Assembly: GCA_018398765.1 (NCBI GenBank)
Contig: JAHBMJ010000150.1
Coordinates: 1-55,332 of the forward strand
Length of the DNA stretch: 55,332 bases
Direction: 5' to 3'
Origin: Chromera velia
Taxonomy: Eukaryota; Sar; Chromeraceae
Positions 47,078 through 55,332 of the stretch are shown piece by piece. The notes under the pieces were generated by a model. It saw only the letters and a program-made list of their open reading frames with translations. It ran no database searches and had not been told where the DNA came from. Within the stretch, counting starts at the first letter, position 1. Every line of letters starts with the position of its first letter. Both the position numbers and the translations under genes were made by a program.

Positions 47078-48715
47078 TCAATTCACTGCTGAAAGGATTT
47101 CATCATTTTCATCAAGCCGCTCTCTGGAAGGAACGTTAGCGCCCCCTTTGGGCTCCACGAACCAGTGGGGTCTCGCTGCAATCTGCTTATCTGACAGTGC
47201 CTTGACAATTTGTTCTGCCAGCACCCGACGAGGGACTTTGTATTCAACTTCCCCGTCGGCATCCCAACCCCGACTTCGTTTGCTTTGCACCAACTCAAAC
47301 TCTCCCCCCTCATCTTCGTCTGACAGCTCGGTGACTCTCAATACCGTCGGCTGCACGCTCGCACAGTCACCCGTGATGAGCTCTTTACATGCAGACTGAT
47401 AGGCATCGAGCTTGTCATAAAACCTGGGGTCTTGTAGGTTGGAATCGTAAAAGTTCATCTTCGCCCAGTCGAACTGGGCCTTGTTGCACTCCTCCTCGAG
47501 TCGGGAGGACGAGACCATCACAACACGCCAAGAGGGGTCTCTCTTGAAGGCATCGATCGTTCGGATCACAATCCCGTGTGCCTCCTTCTGCATACGCGGG
47601 TTGCTCTTCCGGTATTCAATACCGAGCTGGACTATCTGACTGGGGTCGACAAAAATAGTCTCGGGACTGACGGAGGGATCGGTCCGTTTGGCAAGGGACC
47701 TACCCCTGAAATGGGGTTCAAACTTGGAGAACGGCACGAGCACATGGCGGGGAGTGACGGAGGCTTGGAAGGGGGCCTCGTATTGAATCCCGTCTGCCCA
47801 GTAGGAGGGCGTTCTGATTATCAGACGATAGTCAAAAAGACCTCGGAGGGAGGTGCAGTCAATCTCCAACCCGTCAAACTCGGATAGGTCGACACGCAAA
47901 GGAGACGTCCATATGCCTGTAGCTCGGAATGTGTTCGTTGTCGTTCCTCTGAACACGGCCTCCCCCCCCGCTAAAGGCCTCCCAAACCACGAATGCTCCA
48001 ACCAGTTCACGATCGAACTTCTCTTCTGTTGGTAATTCCACAAGTGATACGGAAGACCGTTGTCCTCGATGTGCCACACTGTCTCGTGGGCCTTTTTCGA
48101 GAAATCAAACAAATTTGTCGTGCCGCTCTTGAACCCCCTGTCTGCCTGGGCCTGCCTCATTGCAGTTCTCAGCAAGTGCAGAGAGGCGAGGTGGGACTCT
48201 GCGTCGTCGTCCCTCAAGGGCGTGGGAGCCCATGACCGCAAAAGCTTTTCGGGATCCGAACGGTCACTTGTGGAGTCCCCTAGCCAGACAATACGGGAGG
48301 CTCCCGCAAGGGCATCGAAAAACAAAACAGGATCGCTATAGTCCCCCTCATAGTACGCAACATCGGGCCCCAGCCTGTCGACAAGTGCAGCGTCGACAGT
48401 CCGCACGAGGGCTCTCACTTTGTATCCCGCCTCTTTCAATTGCTTAACCACCTCAGGGCCTGATCTGCCTGAAGCGCCCACCACCAGGACGTCTTTGGAC
48501 GAGTCGTCTGACCGAGCTTGACTTTGACTCGGCAGAGGCAACTCTTCTACCAGGTGGGTGGTCACATCGTCTAGAATCTGTTTGAGGACGGAGGAAGGAG
48601 GGGAAGCACGGCTCTTCAAATCATCCCGTGCAGAAAATCGATGCGAATGAAGGAGAAAGGAAGAGGCGGATGCGGCCAAAAGCAGCAAGACGCTGAGAGA
48701 GCGGAGGAGGCACAT
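47078..48715 (-). CDS. HCF173-like plastid protein (SDR with CIA30 domain)
   Basis: A single frame of 545 codons. Residues 1-19 form a signal peptide (LLRSLSVLLLLAASAS), with Phe soon after the predicted cut (ASASSF), followed by a Ser/Arg-rich stretch. That is a two-part presequence for a complex red-lineage plastid. Residues 76-150 are a Rossmann fold with VLVVGASGRSG and VRALVR, of the atypical SDR (NmrA-like) kind. Residues about 235-400 form a CIA30 domain (FRGTTTNTFRATGIWTSPLR, DGLEIDCTSLRGLFDYRL, VLVPFSKFEPHFRGR). The SDR part seems to resume at the C-terminus (VPRRVLAEQIVKALSDKQI). An SDR split by CIA30 is the HCF173 design. In plants HCF173 binds psbA mRNA and supports translation of photosystem II protein D1. 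That role here is inferred from architecture. It has no introns, unlike most neighbours. Confidence 0.8.
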   Translation of the reverse strand: MCLLRSLSVLLLLAASASSFLLHSHRFSARDDLKSRASPPSSVLKQILDDVTTHLVEELPLPSQSQARSDDSSKDVLVVGASGRSGPEVVKQLKEAGYKVRALVRTVDAALVDRLGPDVAYYEGDYSDPVLFFDALAGASRIVWLGDSTSDRSDPEKLLRSWAPTPLRDDDAESHLASLHLLRTAMRQAQADRGFKSGTTNLFDFSKKAHETVWHIEDNGLPYHLWNYQQKRSSIVNWLEHSWFGRPLAGGEAVFRGTTTNTFRATGIWTSPLRVDLSEFDGLEIDCTSLRGLFDYRLIIRTPSYWADGIQYEAPFQASVTPRHVLVPFSKFEPHFRGRSLAKRTDPSVSPETIFVDPSQIVQLGIEYRKSNPRMQKEAHGIVIRTIDAFKRDPSWRVVMVSSSRLEEECNKAQFDWAKMNFYDSNLQDPRFYDKLDAYQSACKELITGDCASVQPTVLRVTELSDEDEGGEFELVQSKRSRGWDADGEVEYKVPRRVLAEQIVKALSDKQIAARPHWFVEPKGGANVPSRERLDENDEILSAVN

Positions 48716-49424
48716 GGGAGAGAGAGATTGGAACTCGTCTCGCTTGTTAGAAGAGAAGTTGGCTCACGTCTCCCTCCCACATCTGTTCCTATGAGGACCG
48801 TCAGAACGATTTGGGATCTTTCACTTCTTGAAAAATCGGGCTGCAGCGGTGTCTGTCACTTCTACCTGCCACAGGAACCTCGACACTGTGCAATCAGACT
48901 GGCACTGAAGTGAAGGTATGGTGAAGATCAGAAAGAGAGACTCAGTGTGTGGCAGAGACTGCATGGATCAGAGACTATCAGAGACTGCGTGCATGCTTTT
49001 TAGCTCGGCCCGCGATATTTTTGCTCGGCATGTGCATGCATGCATGGCCCGCGCGCCATTCATGCATTCGAAAAGACGCCCGGAGAGGCGATAATTATAA
49101 TTAAGAGAGATTCGAAAAGACGGCGGGAAGATTTCATGCATGCATTATTAATATATATATTAATATAAGGCGAATTAAAGAAAAGTCGGTACTGCAATGT
49201 ACTGCATGAATCGTCGGAGTAGACCGAGGCCTTTGCGCACACAGCGTCCTTTACCATGCGGGGTTGAGTCTGTATGCACGTATAGCTCTCAGCACCTGAG
49301 AGCTGCGTCGCAACATCCGCGAGTAACAAGGCACATGTCCATTGCTTGAGTTTCTGACCGTGTCCGTCTCTGGAGTCATACGTCTTCCCCTCTTCCCGTG
49401 CCTCCTCCCCCAGCCTCTTTTCCC
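48716..49424. other. Intergenic region before the GST-like gene
   Basis: It holds the upstream region of the HCF173-like gene and probably the missing first exon of the GST-like gene. There are clusters of GCATGCATGC words (49032-49046, 49137-49145), a duplicated ATTCGAAAAGACG (49067 and 49110), and an AT palindrome TATTAATATATATATTAATA at about 49146-49165. Confidence 0.45.
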
Positions 49425-49483
49425 ACACAGAGAAAAGGAGGGTTGAAGAGAGGGCCAAATTCCGCCTTGATTGGATCGCAAAG

Positions 49484-51254
49484 ATGTTCGAGGAAGATCC
49501 AAGAGACCCCCTCTGGGGCAAACCCAACGTGGTGGAGAAGCTTCCTTTTCTTCCCGCCATAAGCAAGCCCAATCTGGTCACAACTCGAGATGAGGCAGGC
49601 GCCTTCGTTCCTCTCCTCTATCACAACCAGGGGTCATACTACTCTCAGGTCAGGCCAGCGCAGATCTGGGGGCGTCAACGGTTGAATGCTGGCGAGCAGT
49701 TGCATGACTGAGCAGATGCATGCGTGCATGCGCACAAGAGCAAGTTGATGAGTGATTCCAAAGAGTCGATTGAGACACTGACTCCATCGTCGGACTAAAC
49801 ATTTATATCAGATTAATTGAATGATGCTCTGACTGTGTTAGACGAGAGTTCTTGCTTACCTGTTTGAGTGACATGCAGTGATTTACTGTCCCAGAGTCTG
49901 TGCATGATTGACACCACTTCACGCCAAACATGCATGCATTGTCACCCCATCCTCTTGAATGCTTGTTCAAACGGTGCTGCGTTGAATCAGTCACAGAGAT
50001 ACATCCTCTTTGCACCCGAGTGCACGCTTACTCACTCACCCACTTACTTACTCGCCGAGTGCACTTGTGGCTGTCACTTTCTTGTCCAGTAATCAATTCA
50101 CCCACGCACCTGCGCACCCACTAGGTAGCATATCGACTCCCCGATTCACACTGCGTCTCTTTAATTCCCCTTCCCTCTTCCGTTTCTGAGTCTAATTTTG
50201 TGTCTCCGAGTCGTCCTCCGTCGTCCTCTGTGTTTGTTCAACAGCGAAGTGATATAAGTGTTCATTCTCCCGACCATGCACATGCATGCAGGTCGCCCGC
50301 CTGGCCTTGATCGAGTCAGGACTGCAGTTTCGGTACAGGGACATCGACCTGCACAAGGCAGACGCAGAGCAGAATCAAGAGTGGTACCTTCGGATGCACC
50401 CGGGGGGCGTCGTCCCTCTCCTCCTTGCCCCCCCCCAGATCCGATCGAAAAAATACCTCCCCCTCCCCGGATCTGAGCCCACCCTCAGATTCATCATGTC
50501 CGATCCTTGGGTGATTGTGCGTCCTGCAGGATACAAACCTTCAAGCCCACACGAGATCTTCTGTATGTCGTCTCTTGCAATACCCGAGATCCTGGAAGAC
50601 GACGGGGAATCTTTTTTGAAGTCTTTCTTCTCCCTCGACATAGAGGAGTTGAGCATCCCCTGGATGGCCATGCAGATCCCCCGATTTCTTCGATTCGTCA
50701 CTCCCCACTATGAAATGTGCTGCGAGTCCGAGAAACACCTCACAGGGACCGCTGTAAAGACAGACAGCCAAATCGTGAGAGAGGCCTGTACGAAAAAGAC
50801 ACAAGGCAACAAGGCACGATTGGCCCGTTATCTGGATCCTGAAGAAGCTATCAAACACGGGACAGCCGAGGCACTCACCTTTCTGTCCAAGCTCGATACA
50901 CAGCTCGAGCGTTCGGGAGGCCCCTTCATTGCCGGACCCATGTATTCTGCCTGTGACGTGGTGGCGACTGTGTTCCTCGCACGCGCCGACTTCTTCCCTT
51001 TGCTCAGGGATGCCATTCGTTCCTCGCCCCGGGTCGCTGAGTACGACCATCTCATGCAGGAACGGCCCTCATACAAAGCCGCAGGGGTCCTCCGTTCCCC
51101 CCCCGTGAGCCCCAAAGCCATCATGGCTGCGATGGTTCTCAAATGCCTTGCAGGAAAAGCTTTCAAGAGTGCACGCAGCCCCCTCGGAATGAGCATCCTT
51201 GTGGCCTTTGTGGGTGCCGCGGTGGCCTTTGCGTGGAAGAAGTTTCGGAACTGA
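49484..51254 (+). CDS. Tail-anchored GST-like protein (GDAP1-like)
   Basis: Two exons join in phase: a first ending at 49648 (LYHNQGSYYSQ) and a second from 50292 to 51254 (VARLALIESGLQFRYRDIDL). The join recreates a GST N-terminal fold (LYHNQGSYYSQVARLALIES), with HPGGVVPLL in the place of the glutathione-binding cis-Pro segment. A long insert with FLRFVTPHYEMCCESEK separates it from the helical C-terminal domain (FLSKLDTQLERSGGPFIAGP, YSACDVVATVFLARADFF). The protein ends in one membrane helix (GMSILVAFVGAAVAFAW) and a basic tip, KKFRN. A GST with a wide insert and a C-terminal anchor is the GDAP1 pattern; GDAP1 sits on mitochondria and peroxisomes and acts in redox and organelle dynamics. 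The frame is open upstream of ATG 49484 (an acceptor ACACAG at about 49433), so an earlier exon may exist. Confidence 0.72.
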
Positions 51255-51335
51255 ATCTCGCGCTCTTGGAGTGTCAGTCGGTAGCAGAGCCTGACACGAT
51301 ATACTTGGCAGCCTACTGCCGAGGCTGGCCGATCC

Positions 51336-51341
51336 AATAAA
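51336..51341 (+). promoter_or_regulatory. Possible polyadenylation signal of the GST-like gene
   Basis: AATAAA lies 82 bases after the stop codon. It is consistent with a 3' end signal, but such hexamers are common by chance in this AT-rich genome. Confidence 0.4.
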
Positions 51342-51690
51342 ATATGTGCCGCCAGCAGCATATGTTGCTTTCTGTTTCAACGTACAAACCCACAGGGCCA
51401 CACGGCCGAAGAAGGAAGACCACTACCTGCTTCTTGCTTCTCGCAGATCGAATTGTATGCTCAAACCCCCCGTGCACGCATGATCGATTAAGTGCCGGTT
51501 TATGTTGATTTGATTTCGAGTAATTTCGAGATAACAACCAAATGCAGGGATTAATGCCAGCGCTAACTATCCAAGCTGTCGAGGCCGACACGTCATATAG
51601 CACCATACTAGCCTATACTAGCCTATGTAGTTGAATAATGCAACTTTGAAAGTCAGATCTAGTCAGATCTGAACCAAGTAATAGCAAGTA

Positions 51691-51895
51691 TAGGGCTGAA
51701 AAATAATTTTCTTATCCCACCTGGTTGGATAAGCTTCGCTGACCGCCCCCCCCCCTGGGTCCCACAGGCGCCGCCGCATGGGTCATTCTTATCTAACTAT
51801 AGGCGCCGCCGCATTTAACCGTGAATCAATCTGCTGTGGACCCCCCCCCCCCTTATCCAACCACGTGAGATAAGCGAAATATTTTTCAACCCCTA
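51691..51895. mobile_element. 205-bp MITE with about 42-bp imperfect inverted ends
   Basis: The left arm at 51691-51732 (TAGGGCTGAAAAATA ... CCTGGTTGGATAA) pairs with the right arm at 51853-51895 (TTATCCAACCACG ... TTTTTCAACCCCTA) at roughly 80 percent. The interior has poly-C runs and two copies of AGGCGCCGCCGCAT (about 51768 and 51802). The terminal TAGGG fits the hAT end pattern, but no 8-bp duplication was found. Confidence 0.7.
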
Positions 51896-52902
51896 TGCTG
51901 CTGGTCTCAGAGATAGGAAATAGGTTATTAATTAACCGAATCGAACCGACTTGGCTGTCAAAAAGTGTTTTGGTTCAGTTAACCGATCGGTTATATATCC
52001 TTTTTATGTCTAGAGGTCGTTTCCTCACTAAATTTAAAACTTTTCACTGTGAAAACATGATTTTTACAGGTATGACACACAGAAAACGAAAGATCGACGA
52101 CCAAAGTATAATGAAAAGCCATTTTTAATTCATATAACCACTTGTTTGATTGTGTTTATAGTCTACATACTAAGAAAAATATGATTTTTTATATCTTTTC
52201 AGTTCTCATAACTAAGTTTTGCAATCGTTTTGTTATGTTTTCGGTAATTTTTTGCTTGTTTCAAGTTGTTTCTACCTATAATGTTATTTTTCTTAGCTCT
52301 TACCAGTTAACTCGGTTAACCGCCGGTTATGACCGGTTATCATAACTGGAGGGCTAATAACCTATAACTTAACCTCATAACCTACCTTTTTCCCTACCCT
52401 GGCTCAGCCTGGTCTTAGCTGGTTATAGCTGATCCATGCTACCTATGTATGCATAACATGGGTTAGGCTTAGTTAGGCTACCTTAAGCAAGGTTAAGCAG
52501 AGTTAAATACAGTAACTATTCGTTTGCTAACTCGCCAGCTCTTAAACCACTCACCAGTACTCATCAGCTCTCAAATTTTTTCTTCAAATAGCTTGAAAAC
52601 TGCAAAGAATATTTAAAATTTATTGAGACTGTTATTATTAAAGTGCTATATTAGCTATAAGGTGCTGCTAAAGTACATTTTTTCAAGCCTTTTCTTCGTG
52701 TTTAAACCCTCAATCATCATCATCATCAAATTTATAATTTAAATAAAACTGGATTATAGAAGTGCCCGCTGCTAAACCTGCCGCCGCATCATAGTGAGAT
52801 ATGCGGGGCGGGCATGCCACGCATAGATTCATTAAATTGTGATCCATATGTGATCCATAGTTTGTTTTTTTTTGAAACTATATTTTATGGTCGTTTTTGT
52901 TA
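51896..52902. other. AT-rich intergenic DNA with GGTTA/AACCG words
   Basis: No gene is seen. Words such as AACCGATCGGTTAT (51980) and GGTTAACCGCCGGTTATGAC (52313-52332) form clusters of short palindromes. ATAGGTTATTA near 51918 is inverted near 52360, so a further decayed element of about 460 bp is possible. Confidence 0.4.
52707..52728 (+). repeat. Solo LINE 3' tail
   Basis: TTTAAACCCTCAATCATCAT and the following CATCATCAA repeat the last bases of the LINE at 12470-12497. No reverse-transcriptase sequence is seen before it, so this is an extremely 5'-truncated insertion or an old remnant. Confidence 0.65.
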
Positions 52903-53340
52903 GATGTAAATGTTAGGCCTGCCTAGGGGCCTCAGCCCAGTCACTATCGTCTTTAGGGGCCTGCATTGCTGCAATCGATCCTGCTGAACTGAAACACCCC
53001 TCCACTGCCTGTTTGCGAGGTCGCCGCTCCCTCCGCATATAGTAGACGGATGCTCGTAGAATCGCTCTTTGCATGCGAGCTTTAACTGCACCCGCCACTC
53101 TTATTACTGACATCCCCGTTCTCTGGCAGATAGTTAGAACTGTGGTTGGATAGTTACGAAATTCAATCAAACAGACTGATTGGTGAGAAGGAAGACATTC
53201 TCCTTCTTATTAGTTCTCTCCATGTGAAATGAAATTAATTCCCCCAAGTGCTTATTTTCTCTGCTAGAGGTCTGACACCTTTCAGTTTAATGTGTCAAAA
53301 TCTGATTTGCCGATTCGGGATCTGACTTTTCAAAATAGTG

Positions 53341-55332
53341 AAGACTCGTGCTGAGAAGAGAAAGCAGAAGCAAGCAGAGGAGGCAGCTGCAGCCACAGCA
53401 GCAACAGCCAATGCGTAGATCAATTCAGGAGAGATGATTGTTCTTTTCAAAAGCGATCTGCAGTCTCTGATCAACTCTGCAGTACAGAAAGGAATTTTTG
53501 AAGGGATGGTGGCTGTTGCTTCCCTTCAAGTTTCCATTGTCCCATCTCCTCCTATTGCTTCGTCCATTGCAGTCGGGGAAGAAGAGGAAAATTTTAAAGC
53601 GTTTTTTGTGCCCGTGTCCTCCTCTTACAGGTACGTGAAGGTAGACTTTGCGGTAATTTTGCAAATTACGGGGAAAGGAAATTTCCTGGACAGGTCCCTG
53701 CGCCGGCAGAATTTCTCTGCCGACTAGAAAGAATCCCGACCAGTTACATATCCCGAGAGTACTTCCCCGACAACGTCTCCTGGAAGAATAAGATCAAGGT
53801 CTATCTGGACAAGCTTGAGGACTCTGCCGTCCATGGGGATATCCAGAGGCTGCTGGGCAGAGGTGTCCTTCCTAAGAATATTTGCTGAGCCCTGAGGAAG
53901 GAGTACGCTAGACGATGTTAGAGGAGTACGGGCATCTCACCTTCCAGGTTGAGTCTCAGAGATGCTTCTACCCAGGTTAGTCATTGTGGACTCTAATTTC
54001 GATTCTTGTGTACGCATGCTCTCACAGGTCCTAGAGTCTGGCCGCATTCAGAAAGAGGGCGCCGAAGCCATTTGGACGTCCTTACAGTCTGACGCAGTCT
54101 GATATGAGGATGGCCTTACAGTTTCTTGCCTCTTCCAAGTCTCTCCACCCACCCTACACTTAATACGTGCTGAGTGAATCTCCAAAAAAGAATGGTGCGA
54201 AGAACGCTGTGCATTAATGAAATCATTCCCGGTTGACTCGGCCTGCAGAAAGAGAAGGATACGCTCTTGAAGGTCCTAAAGTTGGACGACATTCGACTGA
54301 ATCTCGTCGGATTGGGTCAGTGGCATGCCTTTCTGCAGCTCTGTTGCTTCTTCCATTAAAATCTGCAAGCAGCTTGTGCTTCTCCTCTCGTTTAACCTTC
54401 CTTTCACACTTTTGCTCCTTTTTTTCTACGCAAAACTCCCTCCTTCTTCTCGCCCCCCAGGCTTTCTTCCGGCTCTTAGACTAGCTGCCGTGCGTCAAAG
54501 AAAGGCGCTTACCTCTTTTTTGGTTTTGCTGCTATCATTCATGTTCTATTTTTATATTGGCAGCACTTGAATGAAGAGTATATGCTGCGACTGTTGTTTC
54601 CTTATCTTATGCTTTTTTGTGTTTACTTTGATTTACAGAGGGAGGGCAGCTGTCTATGGAAGATCAGGCTGTGATCGTGGAAATGGAGGGGGCCCTCAGT
54701 GCTGAGAGGGCTGCATAGAAATCCGCACTGCAGAGGATCGCGCTGCTCATCGAGCCACAGATGGTCAGTGAGTATGTGATTGACTGTGATAGTTTAGGTC
54801 TATCTATCTGTCTATCTATCTGTCTATCTATCTACTAGATCTATCTATCTATCTGTTCCTGCCTTTGTCTCTCTCTATGTCCACATCTCCGTCTTTTTTC
54901 TGCCCTTGTATCTGAAAAGAAAGATGGTGCACTCAGATTGTAAATCCAATTCGCACTCAGAATCCCAGGAAGCAATACAGGAAGAGGGGAAAGAAAGCAC
55001 TTAGTCTATCTAAACTGTCGGTCCGCTTGTTTGTCTGCTTCACTAAATATCTTTTGGGTCCACTTGCCCTCAAACCATACAATTTTAAATTATATGTCCA
55101 TATAATTGCCCTTCGATCTGCTTGCGCACAGAGGGAGATTCGAAATGTGAAGCTTAAGGCATCCGACTTAACAGAGGAGTACCCGTTCTACATGGACTTT
55201 CAGTGCTATATGTACAGGTTTAGCCGCCCCCTCCCCTACCTGAAGGCGGCCATAGAATATATCGAGGGCAGGGTTACTTTTCTGGTCGGTAACAAGTGTA
55301 GTCTACCGGTAATTGCCGGTAGCCGGTAATGG
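53341..55332 (+). pseudogene. Decayed multi-exon gene of unknown family, runs off right edge
   Basis: Several segments look like protein and some are framed by splice sites: EKRKQKQAEEAAAATAATAN (53355, then stop), SDLQSLINSAVQKGIFEGMV (53452), FLCRLERIPTSYISREYFPD and IKVYLDKLEDSAVHGDIQRL (53713-53860, then TGA), EKDTLLKVLKLDDIRLNLVG (54250-54315, before a GT donor), EGGQLSMEDQAVIVEMEGAL (54641-54715, then TAG), and VKLKASDLTEEYPFYMDFQC (55149-55208). The in-frame stops and one frameshift near 53660 suggest decay. Otherwise it is a gene with exons I could not join. No family recognised. Confidence 0.4.

Noticed and set aside
52900-53170. Minus-strand frame MIEFRNYPTTVLTICQRTGM...
   Set aside because: It has some protein-like character but no recognisable motif, splice context or clear start, so it is too weak to list as a gene.

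Overview
The window is nuclear DNA of a photosynthetic protist with a complex plastid. The best inference is an alveolate alga of the chromerid type (Chromera velia-like), but this is not proven from the sequence. The reasons are that most genes are split by many GT-AG introns packed with CA/GT, CT and CTGT microsatellites. One gene encodes a plastid protein of the HCF173 type (SDR plus CIA30) behind a signal peptide ending next to a phenylalanine, as in red-lineage complex plastids. Long AT-rich intergenic stretches carry transposon remnants. I saw no operons, rRNA genes, tRNA genes or CRISPR arrays.

Layout. At 222-2103 (-) is the 5' part of a helical-repeat protein that looks mitochondrial. 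Head to head with it, at about 2912-10091 (+), lies a long multi-exon P-loop ATPase of AAA+ type. A decayed LINE (10718-12497) ends 27 bp from the stop codon of an intronless gene (12524-14098, -) that appears to hold two PD-(D/E)XK nuclease-like modules. A 527-bp MITE with perfect 28-bp inverted ends follows (14482-15008). At 16196-20969 (-) is a complete nine-exon gene for the selenocysteine-specific elongation factor (EEFSEC), whose exon phases all close. After an AT-rich gap come a terminal zinc-finger exon (22457-22760, -) and a broken coiled-coil gene (23590-24635, -).

At 25362-31127 (-) is a secreted M14 zinc carboxypeptidase. Head to head with it, at 32120-38092 (+), is a 13-exon, five-span membrane protein with prominin topology. 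Next come a small inverted-repeat element lodged in a GATT microsatellite (38639-38889) and a complete non-autonomous LTR retrotransposon (39311-42630) with 4-bp target duplications. Then follow an intronless four-span membrane protein (43158-44678, +), more than 1 kb of tetranucleotide satellite, the intronless HCF173-like gene (47078-48715, -), a tail-anchored GST/GDAP1-like gene (49484-51254, +), another MITE (51691-51895), and a decayed multi-exon gene running off the right edge (53341-55332, +).

The genes do not form one pathway. Together they touch organelle gene expression (the helical-repeat protein and the HCF173-like protein), selenoprotein synthesis, secretory or surface functions (carboxypeptidase, prominin-like, four-span protein) and redox or organelle-membrane biology (GST-like). 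Intron-rich and intronless genes alternate. All gene models were made by eye from reading frame, splice sites and phase; family names rest on remembered motifs, not on database searches.
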